DNA of 64,000 bases from an uncultured Mycoplasmatota bacterium (GTDB lineage Bacteria; Bacillota_I; Bacilli_A; RF39; UBA660): contig CALEBF010000014.1 of assembly GCA_937944975.1 (NCBI GenBank), positions 62,001 to 126,000 of the forward strand, read 5' to 3'. Numbering within the stretch: position 1 is the stretch's first letter; every line of letters begins with the position of its first letter. Of the stretch, positions 52,354-60,697 are shown piece after piece. Under the pieces are notes generated by a model that saw only the letters and a program-made list of their open reading frames with translations, searched no databases and was not told where the DNA came from. The position numbers and the translations under genes were made by a program.

Positions 52354-52848
52354 ATGAAGGAATTATATATCGATTTTGATGGTGTACTAATGGATACCAT
52401 TGCAACTTCTTATCGTCTATTAGATGAACAACAAGTAGATTTGGATAATTATGATGAAGTTTTAAAGTTTTATCAAACTTTGAATTGGGAACAAGTAATT
52501 GAAATCACTCCCATTTTATACGATAGTATGGATCGCTTAAAAAGAATGAAAGAATCAAATCGTTTTAATATATCTGTTTTAACTCATGTCAATAGCGTTC
52601 CTGAGATTGTGGAGAAAGTAAAATTTATACGAAAATATTTTGATGATATTACGATTATTGCCTGCCCTAAAGAACTTAGTAAAACAAAAATGGTACATGC
52701 AAAAGATGCGATTCTTATCGATGATTATTCCGAAAATTTAAGAGAATGGAAAGCAGCAGGAGGAATTCCAGTAAAGTTTTCGCCAACGAAAAAGACGACA
52801 GAATTTTTATGTGTCGATCGAATTGATCAAGTGTTAGACATTTTATAA
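52354..52848 (+). CDS. HAD superfamily hydrolase, 5'-nucleotidase-like
   Basis: A 164-aa HAD protein. Motif I is YIDFDGVLMD with the nucleophile Asp near residue 7, motif II is the Thr in SVLTHV, and motif IV is ILIDDYSENLREW. This is the layout of NT5C-type 5'-deoxyribonucleotidases and related small phosphatases. Substrate unknown. SD AAAGGAG before ATG 52354. It lies 28 bases after the coiled-coil gene. Confidence 0.75.
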   Translation: MKELYIDFDGVLMDTIATSYRLLDEQQVDLDNYDEVLKFYQTLNWEQVIEITPILYDSMDRLKRMKESNRFNISVLTHVNSVPEIVEKVKFIRKYFDDITIIACPKELSKTKMVHAKDAILIDDYSENLREWKAAGGIPVKFSPTKKTTEFLCVDRIDQVLDIL

Positions 52849-52860
52849 TTTTTTGTATAC

Positions 52861-52890
52861 AAAAAAGAACAACTATGGATAGTTGTTCTT
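52861..52890 (-). terminator. Terminator-like hairpin oriented toward the minus strand
   Basis: AAGAACAACTA at 52865-52875 pairs perfectly with TAGTTGTTCTT at 52880-52890. The T run follows the stem only on the minus strand; the plus strand continues ATATAAAATA. It may still slow plus-strand transcription after the HAD gene. Confidence 0.45.
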
Positions 52891-52920
52891 ATATAAAATA
52901 TTTACCAAATGAGGTGACAT

Positions 52921-53988
52921 ATGGAAAAGGAATTATTCGATATATTTTTTGAAGTGATACATGGTGCTAAGATTGGTAAAATTCCAACTGTGTTATCTTA
53001 TGTACAAGCAGGATTTGAAACGGAAATCAAAGATCGCTTTTCTAACGTAAGTGAAGATAGTAAACATATACTTTACATCGATGATTTTAATCGATTTATG
53101 AATGCGCTGAAACGATACAGTGAAATTGTAATGAATACAGATCATACGTGGTTTCGAGTTTCAGAGGAGAAAAATCATTCTTACTGGAGAGCTAATCTCG
53201 TATATTTACTTGCAAATATGACACCACAAGATTTTCAAAAACCTACTGAATTTGTGAATCGTTATATTGCATTTTGTGAGGATCGGACATTTTCAGAACC
53301 GATGACGATGGAGTATGCTCCTTTGGATTGTAAGATTCATGTAGAGAGAAAAGAACAACCAGCAGGACAAGAAACACCATACGCACTCTCAATTACACTG
53401 AAAAAAGAATATCCAGAAGGTGTGGCTCATTATACGTTGCCGTTACTTAGATATGGAGTTGCAAACAATCAATTATATCTTTATGCAATTCAAGGAAAGA
53501 ATAATAGTGATATAATGGAGTTGGATAGGAAATTAGCGAAGAAGGCAAATCGCCATTTCTACAAAATGAATAGAAATTGTCGTGAAGAATTACAGGATGT
53601 CCCATTATCTTTCATGTTTGCATCTACGATCTTATTAAAATGTATGCAAGAAGCTGGAATAGAAGATATGGTGATCGCAAAGTCATTGCCATTAAAAGTG
53701 GAAATGAAGAAAAATGTATTTGGAGATATGACAAAGTATAAAGGATTAAGTTCTAGCAAGTTAAAAGCACTTGGGGTTATTACAAACGTAGAAGAAATCG
53801 AATATAATCTTACAACTCGTTTCTTGCATGTGGTAGAACGGTTACAAGAGCAAATACATGGAATTGCTTTCAAAGGAGAAGATGAGAGTTTTTTAACGGC
53901 GAATGTGAATGGAAATATGTTATTTTCGGAAAATGAGGTATATCAAACATTATTAGATTCCGCAGTTACATATCAAAAGAGAAAGTAA
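52921..53988 (+). CDS. Unrecognised 355-aa protein
   Basis: A soluble protein of unknown family. N-terminus EKELFDIFFEVIHGAKIGKIPTVLSYVQ, a Trp/Tyr-rich centre (HTWFRVSEEKNHSYWRANLVYLLANM), and a helix-rich C-terminus. No membrane helix and no catalytic motif that I can name. GAGGTGA before the ATG at 52921. The next gene follows 14 bases later, so the two form a small operon. It ends before the CIRCE-clpB unit. Confidence 0.6.
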   Translation: MEKELFDIFFEVIHGAKIGKIPTVLSYVQAGFETEIKDRFSNVSEDSKHILYIDDFNRFMNALKRYSEIVMNTDHTWFRVSEEKNHSYWRANLVYLLANMTPQDFQKPTEFVNRYIAFCEDRTFSEPMTMEYAPLDCKIHVERKEQPAGQETPYALSITLKKEYPEGVAHYTLPLLRYGVANNQLYLYAIQGKNNSDIMELDRKLAKKANRHFYKMNRNCREELQDVPLSFMFASTILLKCMQEAGIEDMVIAKSLPLKVEMKKNVFGDMTKYKGLSSSKLKALGVITNVEEIEYNLTTRFLHVVERLQEQIHGIAFKGEDESFLTANVNGNMLFSENEVYQTLLDSAVTYQKRK

Positions 53989-54002
53989 AGGAGATAAAAA
54001 GA

Positions 54003-55013
54003 ATGCAGCAATTAAACAATATAGCGAGATTAAAAGATTTGTATGGAGATGAATTTGATGAAAAACATTTGATTACTGTATTTGACATCAATGGAAATCC
54101 ATTTCAAATGATAGGGGCATCATATCCTGAAATCAATGCTTTAGAAGGTGGATATATTATCACACCGAATGGTAAATTTATTACAGTGCGAGATTTTCAA
54201 GAACACGATGATGTATTTTCACTTTATATCAATTATTATAAAGGAACTCCAGATTCGACAGAACAGTGGGGAAGTTACGAATGTACAAAGATGTTAAACG
54301 ATATGAAGCATATTGTGTATTTTGGCGTTAAAACAAGGTATACGACAGAAATTGTCACTGGAAAAGAAGCTCAAAACTATTTGAAGGATGCCCGCATTTC
54401 TAATATAGCAAAAGGCTATGGAGTACTTTCTTTTCCAAAGGATCGAGATATTACAAACGAACAAAAATTAGCGACACAATTACTTTTGTTTACAAATGAT
54501 AGACAGACGGGAGAAAAAGCTTCTAAAATATTAGATATTAGTTATGGAAATATGGAAGAAAATATCGTTTATGATCACCATGATATGTTAAATGTGTTCC
54601 AACCAAAAGAAGAGGCAGGGCTACACTTGCCGAAAGAAGATATCAAATATGCCCTTGGTTGTTTTAATCGAATGGTTGTGACTGATATGAAAAAGTTAAA
54701 TCGCGTAAAGTCGGAATTGCAACAATATGATGAAAAAACAAATATGGATGTCAAGGTGGTGTTGAGAGATCTTTACCGTCATATCGAATCATCCGATCTT
54801 TCTGCATTAGAAAAAGGACGCGAATTTGCAGAAGTTATTCGTATCGCACAGTCGTATGATGATCCTACCGTATACGGATATATGATGGGGGAAGATGAGA
54901 AGTTAAGAATTGCGAATGAAAAGTTATTCTTTAAATTAAATCGATATCAAAATTGGGTAGAATATATCCAAAAAGGAAAGATTGTTCAAAAGCATACAGC
55001 ATATAAAAAATAA
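54003..55013 (+). CDS. Unrecognised 336-aa protein
   Basis: A soluble protein of unknown family. The N-terminal part (LITVFDINGNPFQMIGASYPEINALEGGYIITPNGKFITVRDFQEHDDVF) looks like a beta-rich ligand-binding fold. The C-terminal 150 residues are helical and charged (YALGCFNRMVVTDMKKLNRVKSELQQYDEK). No signal or membrane segment. SD GGAG in AAAGGAGAT precedes ATG 54003. It is the second gene of the pair with 52921-53988; the CIRCE operator starts at its stop codon. Confidence 0.6.
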   Translation: MQQLNNIARLKDLYGDEFDEKHLITVFDINGNPFQMIGASYPEINALEGGYIITPNGKFITVRDFQEHDDVFSLYINYYKGTPDSTEQWGSYECTKMLNDMKHIVYFGVKTRYTTEIVTGKEAQNYLKDARISNIAKGYGVLSFPKDRDITNEQKLATQLLLFTNDRQTGEKASKILDISYGNMEENIVYDHHDMLNVFQPKEEAGLHLPKEDIKYALGCFNRMVVTDMKKLNRVKSELQQYDEKTNMDVKVVLRDLYRHIESSDLSALEKGREFAEVIRIAQSYDDPTVYGYMMGEDEKLRIANEKLFFKLNRYQNWVEYIQKGKIVQKHTAYKK

Positions 55014-55040
55014 TTAGCACTCGCTATTGACGAGTGCTAA
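55014..55040 (+). promoter_or_regulatory. CIRCE operator (HrcA binding site)
   Basis: TTAGCACTC, nine bases, GAGTGCTAA at 55014-55040: an exact match to the CIRCE inverted repeat. It overlaps the -35 of the clpB promoter, so HrcA should repress clpB at normal temperature. Confidence 0.97.
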
Positions 55041-55055
55041 TTTTAGTGTTATAAT
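55027..55055 (+). promoter_or_regulatory. Promoter of clpB
   Basis: TTGACG at 55027-55032, 17 bases, TATAAT at 55050-55055 with a TGT extension. Its -35 lies inside the CIRCE element. Confidence 0.85.
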
Positions 55056-55099
55056 GTATTTGTTTGGTAAATAGACCAAATGAAAAGGAGGGGATACTT

Positions 55100-57214
55100 A
55101 TGAATAATAATCAAAATCCATACCAAGAAAACTTGGAAAATGTATTGGAAAAATATGGTAGAGATATCACTGCCGGAGTACGTGATGGCAAACAGGACCC
55201 TGTCATCGGTCGCGATGATGAGATTCGTAGTATCACTCGTATTTTATCGAGAAAGACGAAAAATAATCCAGTATTGATTGGAGAACCAGGAGTTGGAAAA
55301 ACAGCCATTGTAGAAGGACTTGCCCAACGTATTGTAAAAGGGGATGTTCCAGATAGTTTGAAGAATAAAACTGTGTGGGAACTCGATATGGGAGCATTGA
55401 TTGCTGGAGCAAAATATCGTGGAGAATTCGAAGAGCGTTTAAAAGCAGTTTTGAAAGAAGTAAAAGAATCAGAAGGAAATATTATCATGTTTATCGATGA
55501 GATTCACATGATCGTAGGAGCTGGAGCGCTCGAAGGAGCGATGGATGCTGGAAATATGTTAAAACCAATGCTTGCGCGTGGTGAAATTCGTGTGATCGGG
55601 GCAACGACATTAAACGAGTATCGTAAATATATCGAAAAAGACGGAGCCTTAGAGAGACGTTTTCAAAAAGTATTAGTTAGTGAGCCAACGGTAATTGATA
55701 CGATTACGATTTTAAGAGGATTAAAACAACGATTTGAAGTTTATCATGGAGTTAACATTAAAGATAAAGCCTTAGTTGCAGCAGCAACACTTTCCGATCG
55801 ATATATTACGGATCGTTTCTTACCAGATAAAGCGATCGATTTAGTAGATGAAGCTTGTGCGACGATCAAAGTACAGATGGATTCTGTACCAACCGCACTT
55901 GATACATTGACGCGCGATATTATGCGTTTGGAAATTGAAAAACAAGCTTTAAAAAAGGAGAAAGATGAACTTTCAAAAAAACGATTAGAAGAGATCGAAC
56001 AAAAACTTACTGGTATGAAAGAGCGTGAAGCGAAATTCCGTAAAGATTGGGAAAATGAAAAAAATATCAATGAAAAGATCAGTAAGAAAAAAGAAGAGAT
56101 CGAGCATGCGAAGTTCGAATTGGAACAAGCTGAGAATCGTTATGATTTAGAGACAGCAGCACGTCTTCGTCATGGATCAATTCCAAAATTAGAATCAGAG
56201 TTAGAAGAGTTGCGAAAAGTAGATGGTTCTAAGATTTTAGGAGATACTGTAACAGACGAAGACATCGCAGGTATTATCTCAAAATGGACGAACATTCCAG
56301 TGCAAAAACTAGTAGGGGGAGAAAGAGAAAAACTACTTCATTTAAATGAGAATATGAAAAAGAGAGTAAAAGGACAAGATGAAGCACTTAACCTTGTAAG
56401 TGAAGCGATTATTCGTGCACGTGCTGGAATCAAAGATCCAAATCGTCCGATCGGTTCTTTCTTATTCTTAGGTCCGACTGGTGTTGGAAAAACGGAAGTG
56501 GCCCGTACACTTGCTTATGAATTGTTCGATGATGAACGCCATATGGTACGTATCGATATGAGTGAATATATGGAAGCACATTCTGTCTCTCGTTTAGTTG
56601 GAGCACCTCCTGGATATGTTGGATATGACGAAGGAGGACAATTAACGGAAGCAGTACGTAGAAATCCTTATAGTATCGTATTATTTGATGAAATTGAAAA
56701 AGCACATCGTGATGTATTTAATATCTTACTTCAAATTCTAGATGATGGACGCATCACAGATTCTCAAGGAAGAACGGTCGATTTTAAAAATACGATCATT
56801 ATCTTAACTTCTAATTTAGGAAGTGAATATATCTTAGATAAAGAAGAGAACAGTGAAGAACTTGTCATGAATGCAGTAAGACATACATTTAAGCCAGAGT
56901 TTATTAATCGATTAGATGAGATCATCGTATTCCATTCTCTATCGAAAGATGTCGTATATGATATTTTGGATAAGATTATTTCTGAGATCGAATATCGTTT
57001 GCGTGATCAGAAGGTAAAGATTACGTTAACCGAGAAAGCAAAAGATTATATTATCGATCAATCTTACGATGAAAACTATGGTGCACGTCCGATCAAACGG
57101 TATGTAAGTCGTCATCTTGAAACGTTGATTGCAAATAAACTAATTCAAGATGAAATCAAGTTTAATTCGGAAATTATCGTCGATCTCGAAGACGGGAATC
57201 TTTGTATAAAATAG
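55100..57214 (+). CDS. clpB: ClpB disaggregase lacking the N-terminal domain
   Basis: A 704-aa AAA+ protein. It starts directly with ENVLEKYGRDITAGVRDGKQDPVIGRDDE; the about 145-residue Clp N-domain of usual ClpB (850-870 aa) is absent. NBD1 has GEPGVGKTA (residue about 61) and FIDEIHM (about 130). The long ClpB-type middle domain (about 265-385; RLEIEKQALKKEKDELSKKRLEE) identifies ClpB rather than ClpC. NBD2 has GPTGVGKTE (about 458) and LFDEIEKA (about 528). The known ClpP tripeptide loop is not seen. Mycoplasma ClpB has the same short form. ATG 55100 follows AAGGAGGGG, and control is by CIRCE. It refolds aggregated proteins with DnaK. Confidence 0.92.
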   Translation: MNNNQNPYQENLENVLEKYGRDITAGVRDGKQDPVIGRDDEIRSITRILSRKTKNNPVLIGEPGVGKTAIVEGLAQRIVKGDVPDSLKNKTVWELDMGALIAGAKYRGEFEERLKAVLKEVKESEGNIIMFIDEIHMIVGAGALEGAMDAGNMLKPMLARGEIRVIGATTLNEYRKYIEKDGALERRFQKVLVSEPTVIDTITILRGLKQRFEVYHGVNIKDKALVAAATLSDRYITDRFLPDKAIDLVDEACATIKVQMDSVPTALDTLTRDIMRLEIEKQALKKEKDELSKKRLEEIEQKLTGMKEREAKFRKDWENEKNINEKISKKKEEIEHAKFELEQAENRYDLETAARLRHGSIPKLESELEELRKVDGSKILGDTVTDEDIAGIISKWTNIPVQKLVGGEREKLLHLNENMKKRVKGQDEALNLVSEAIIRARAGIKDPNRPIGSFLFLGPTGVGKTEVARTLAYELFDDERHMVRIDMSEYMEAHSVSRLVGAPPGYVGYDEGGQLTEAVRRNPYSIVLFDEIEKAHRDVFNILLQILDDGRITDSQGRTVDFKNTIIILTSNLGSEYILDKEENSEELVMNAVRHTFKPEFINRLDEIIVFHSLSKDVVYDILDKIISEIEYRLRDQKVKITLTEKAKDYIIDQSYDENYGARPIKRYVSRHLETLIANKLIQDEIKFNSEIIVDLEDGNLCIK

Positions 57215-57240
57215 GAGGAATCACTTCCTCTTATTTTTAT
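57210..57240 (+). terminator. Terminator of clpB
   Basis: AATAGGAGGAA at 57210-57220 pairs with TTCCTCTTATT at 57225-57235 (one G-U pair), then T. Confidence 0.8.
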
Positions 57241-57249
57241 TTTGTCATA

Positions 57250-57278
57250 TTGTAAAATAACGAGATATGTGCTAAAAT
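57250..57278 (+). promoter_or_regulatory. Putative promoter of yqeG-yqeH
   Basis: TTGTAA at 57250-57255, 17 bases, TAAAAT at 57273-57278 with a TGC extension. Confidence 0.5.
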
Positions 57279-57313
57279 GAAAACAATGTAAAGGTGAAGT
57301 AAGGAGGGATTTC

Positions 57314-57835
57314 ATGGAAAAATACATTCCAGATGTATATCAAAAAAGTATTTACACCATCGATTATCAAAAATTGAAATCCAGTGGAATTCATTGTTTA
57401 TTATTCGATTTAGATAATACATTGGTTCCAGCTAGCGTAAAAGTGCCGAATAAGAGAATAAAAGAATTATTTGAAGATTTGAAGGAACAAGGTTTTCAAT
57501 TGATTTTATTTTCTAACAGCCCTAAAAAAAGAGTAAAAGCATTTGCAGATCAATTAGCGATTGGATATATCTCTAGTGCGATGAAACCACTGAGTGCAAA
57601 GTTTCAGAAAGTGATGAAAAAGTATCATTATGAAGAAAGTGAAGTCGCAATTATTGGAGATCAGATGCTTACAGATATTCTCGGTGGAAATAAGGCTGGG
57701 ATCACGACGGTCTTAGTGAATCCAGTAAGTAAGCATGACATGGTATTTACGAAAGTGAATCGTTTTTTGGAAGAGAGAATTATGCATAAACTTCGTGAGA
57801 AAGATTTGTTTGTGAAAGGAAAGTATTATGACTAA
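57314..57835 (+). CDS. yqeG: YqeG family HAD phosphatase
   Basis: A 173-aa HAD IIIA-type phosphatase. Motif I is LLFDLDNTLVPASV, motif II LILFSNSPKKRV, motif IV IIGDQMLTDILGGNKAGI. The family is found beside the ribosome GTPase yqeH in Bacilli, as here. SD GGAGGG before ATG 57314. It overlaps yqeH by eight bases and shares its message. Physiological substrate not known. Confidence 0.92.
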   Translation: MEKYIPDVYQKSIYTIDYQKLKSSGIHCLLFDLDNTLVPASVKVPNKRIKELFEDLKEQGFQLILFSNSPKKRVKAFADQLAIGYISSAMKPLSAKFQKVMKKYHYEESEVAIIGDQMLTDILGGNKAGITTVLVNPVSKHDMVFTKVNRFLEERIMHKLREKDLFVKGKYYD

Positions 57836-58820
57836 GTATTGCGAAGGATGTGGAGCTGTATTACAGACAGCTGATCGTAATATCGAAGGTTATGTGAGTG
57901 ATTTGGAACATACGTTGTGCGAACGTTGTTTTCGTATACGAAATTATAATGACTATAAAAGTATCGCAAAGGATAATACAGAATTCATGGCACTATTGGA
58001 GAAAATTAACGAAACGAACGATCCCGTTGTCCTTGTCGTAGATTTAATGCACATTCATCCAGATATTCAAAAAATAGCCCGTGCGTTACACAATCCACTT
58101 CTTTTAGTCCTTACTAAGAGAGATTTGTTGCCACGAACGACTTACGATTCTAAACTACTTCAATATATCGATCGTTTTCAGATTCCATTTGTCGATAAAG
58201 TGATGGTTAGTAGTAGGAAAAATGATCATATGGATGAACTTTACGAAAAAATTCAGAAGCATCAAACTAGTCCTAACGTCTATGTTGTCGGGCTTACGAA
58301 TGCAGGAAAGTCTACGATGTTGAATCAGATGATTTATAATTATAGTGATGTGAAAAGAGAAATTACGACGAGTATGCTGCCTTCAACGACGATGAATTTT
58401 ATCACGATTCCGATTTCAGAAGGATTGACTTTTATCGATACTCCTGGAATTTTGGATCAAGGTAACATGTTGGAATATATCGACTATCCAACGATGAAAA
58501 AAGTCGTACCAAAATCAGAGATTCGCCCAAGAACTTATCAGATTAAGGATGCACAGACGCATGTGATTGATTCTTTACTCCGCGTCGATTATAAAACACA
58601 AAATAGCGTAACTTATTATATTTCTAACGTGCTAAAAATAGAGAGATATTATAAAGATACAGATCGATTACAAGAGTTAGAACGACATGAAATTACCGTT
58701 CGTGAGCGTGAAGACGTAGTGATTTCTGGATTTGGATTTATCAAAATTATGAAAACTTGTAGTTTGACACTATATACATTAAAAGGTGTGAGTGTATATA
58801 CGAGAGATTCTTTGATTTAA
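57828..58820 (+). CDS. yqeH: YqeH circularly permuted ribosome-biogenesis GTPase
   Basis: A 330-aa GTPase needed for 30S assembly in Bacillus. N-terminal zinc finger CEGCG...CERCF (residues about 5-37). The G motifs are in permuted order: TKRDLL (G4), SSRKN (G5), then GLTNAGKSTM (G1) and DTPGIL (G3). The C-terminal part (ITVREREDVVISGFGFIKI) is the YqeH RNA/partner-binding region. It overlaps yqeG by eight bases. Length is slightly shorter than the about 366 aa of B. subtilis. Confidence 0.95.
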   Translation: MTKYCEGCGAVLQTADRNIEGYVSDLEHTLCERCFRIRNYNDYKSIAKDNTEFMALLEKINETNDPVVLVVDLMHIHPDIQKIARALHNPLLLVLTKRDLLPRTTYDSKLLQYIDRFQIPFVDKVMVSSRKNDHMDELYEKIQKHQTSPNVYVVGLTNAGKSTMLNQMIYNYSDVKREITTSMLPSTTMNFITIPISEGLTFIDTPGILDQGNMLEYIDYPTMKKVVPKSEIRPRTYQIKDAQTHVIDSLLRVDYKTQNSVTYYISNVLKIERYYKDTDRLQELERHEITVREREDVVISGFGFIKIMKTCSLTLYTLKGVSVYTRDSLI

Positions 58821-58850
58821 TTAGGAATTTCTCTTTTTTTTTTCCGCTCT
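58803..58850 (+). terminator. Putative terminator after yqeH
   Basis: AGAGATTC near 58804-58811 pairs with GAATTTCTCT near 58825-58834 with a two-base bulge, then a long T run (58834-58843). The stem starts inside the coding end. Confidence 0.55.
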
Positions 58851-58856
58851 TTGGTA

Positions 58857-58862
58857 TATAAT
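58857..58862 (+). promoter_or_regulatory. -10 of the HerA-type gene
   Basis: TATAAT at 58857-58862, followed by the SD AGAGAGGG and ATG 58887. Confidence 0.5.
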
Positions 58863-58886
58863 ATTAGAAGAATAGAGAGGGATTCT

Positions 58887-60662
58887 ATGTTAGGAAAAAT
58901 TATCGGAATGGAAGGAAATATCGTACTTGTAAAGTTGAGTGTCGATTTAAATACTTCCCAAAATTTAATTAACTTATACGCTTTGATGCAAGATACTGAA
59001 AAAATCAGTGTAGGTGAAATATCCGATATCAAAGATGGAGTAGCATATGTCAACTTACAAGGTGAGATGATTAACAATCGATTCGTATTTGGAGTTGTTA
59101 GAAAACCTGCTTTCAATGCGAGAGTAACGCTTGTTCCAAAAGAAAACATCGGTACGATCATCAGTGTAGATGACTATAATGAGAAAAAAGATTTAATCTT
59201 AGGAGAGAGTGCCGTTTACGCTGGACAACAAGTTGCGGTTAATATCAACGGTTTTTTTGCAAACCACTTTGCCATTTTCGGAAATACTGGTAGTGGTAAA
59301 TCTTGTAGTGTTGCTCGTGTAATTCAAAACATCTTCGAGAAAAAAACGGTAGTTCCTTATCGTGCTAGTTTATTTATCTTTGATGCGTATGGAGAATACC
59401 ACTCAGCATTCAAAGAACTTTATAAAAAAGCACCAGAAGTAAGTTTCAAAGCATATACGACCAATCCGGATGTCGGGGATAGTGAGATGCTTAGAATTCC
59501 ATTATGGTTATTAAGTGTAGATGATATTGCTATCTTACTTGGAGCCGAGAAGCATTCACAGTTACCAATTATCGAAAAAGCATTAAAACTAGTTACGATT
59601 TTCGGACGTGAAGAAAGTTTAGTTATCAAACATAAAAATGATATTATTGCCCGTGCCGTTTTGGATATTCTTTCAAGTGGACGTCCACCGGCTCAAATTC
59701 GTGACCAGGTAATGTCTGTATTATCTTACTATAATACGAAGGAATTAAATTTGGATTCTATCATTTACCAACCTGGATATTCAAGACCATTAAAGCAATG
59801 TCTATTCATCGATGCGACAGGAAAAATTCGTGATATGGAATTACTTACGAGCTTTATAGAGTCGTTCTTAGCAGAAGATCTAGAGTTAACACTTCCAGAC
59901 GGAACATTTATGTACAATTTAAAAGATTTAAAAATGGCATTTGATTTTGCCTTAATTGCGGAAGGTGTGTTAAAGAGTGAGAAGATTTTCGACGATGTCA
60001 ACATGCTGAAAGTAAGATTGCATTCTTTAGTAAATGGTGAATATGGGGCTTATTTTGATTATCCAAAGTTTGTAACGAAGCAACAATATATTCATGAATT
60101 ATTAACAGCACCAAATGGAAGAAAGGCACAGATTGTCAATTTTAATATCAACTATGTAGATGACCGTATGGCGAAAAATTTAACTAAAATTTATTCGAAA
60201 TTGTTATTCGACTATGCGAAAGAATTAGAACAACGTGCATCGTTTCCTTTCCACATTATTCTAGAGGAGGCACACCGTTATGTACAAAACGATAACGACA
60301 TCAACCTTCTCGGATATAATATTTTCGAACGTATTACGAAAGAGGGACGTAAATACGGAGTGATTTTAGGATTAATTTCTCAAAGACCGAGTGAGTTATC
60401 TGAAACAGTTATTTCACAGTGTAACAATTTCTTAATTTTGAAGATGTTACACCCGAAAGACGTTGGATATATTAGGGACATGGTTCCAAACGTAACAGAT
60501 GATATCATACGTAAGATTAAAATTTTGCAACCGGGAAGTTGTATGGCGTTTGGAAATGCCTTCAAAGTTCCAGTGCTGGTTAAATTTAAAATGCCAGATC
60601 CAGAACCATCATCTAATAGCTGTGATGTTAGCAACATCTGGTTTATCGAAAGAAAAGCATAA
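58887..60662 (+). CDS. HerA-type DNA-translocase ATPase
   Basis: A 591-aa protein. Residues 1-105 are a beta-barrel-like (HAS-barrel) N-domain (MLGKIIGMEGNIVLVKLS, VRKPAFNARVTLVP). The RecA-like ATPase has Walker A FGNTGSGKSCS (about residue 132), the FIFDAYGEYHSAF motif (Walker B-like strand), and ILEEAHRY near residue 458, with a later ISQRPSELSETVISQCNNFLILKM sensor. HerA forms hexamers that pump DNA for end resection with NurA, or join Sir2/DUF4297 in anti-phage systems. No NurA or effector gene is adjacent here. It could be a chromosomal housekeeping HerA. Start set by AGAGAGGG. Confidence 0.88.
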   Translation: MLGKIIGMEGNIVLVKLSVDLNTSQNLINLYALMQDTEKISVGEISDIKDGVAYVNLQGEMINNRFVFGVVRKPAFNARVTLVPKENIGTIISVDDYNEKKDLILGESAVYAGQQVAVNINGFFANHFAIFGNTGSGKSCSVARVIQNIFEKKTVVPYRASLFIFDAYGEYHSAFKELYKKAPEVSFKAYTTNPDVGDSEMLRIPLWLLSVDDIAILLGAEKHSQLPIIEKALKLVTIFGREESLVIKHKNDIIARAVLDILSSGRPPAQIRDQVMSVLSYYNTKELNLDSIIYQPGYSRPLKQCLFIDATGKIRDMELLTSFIESFLAEDLELTLPDGTFMYNLKDLKMAFDFALIAEGVLKSEKIFDDVNMLKVRLHSLVNGEYGAYFDYPKFVTKQQYIHELLTAPNGRKAQIVNFNINYVDDRMAKNLTKIYSKLLFDYAKELEQRASFPFHIILEEAHRYVQNDNDINLLGYNIFERITKEGRKYGVILGLISQRPSELSETVISQCNNFLILKMLHPKDVGYIRDMVPNVTDDIIRKIKILQPGSCMAFGNAFKVPVLVKFKMPDPEPSSNSCDVSNIWFIERKA

Positions 60663-60697
60663 AAAAGTTCTATCATACGATAGAACTTTCCTTTTTA
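60661..60697. terminator. Bidirectional terminator between the HerA-type and radical SAM genes
   Basis: AAAGTTCTATC at 60664-60674 pairs with GATAGAACTTT at 60679-60689. A and T tracts flank it, so it serves both convergent genes and overlaps the minus-strand coding end. Confidence 0.85.

Noticed and set aside
55111..55488. Minus-strand 125-codon open frame inside clpB
   Set aside because: It is a shadow of the clpB reading frame in an AT-rich gene, with no SD and no sensible protein features.
55100..57214. ClpC annotation for the AAA+ gene
   Set aside because: The long ClpB-type middle domain and the missing ClpP loop fit ClpB, even though the N-domain is absent.
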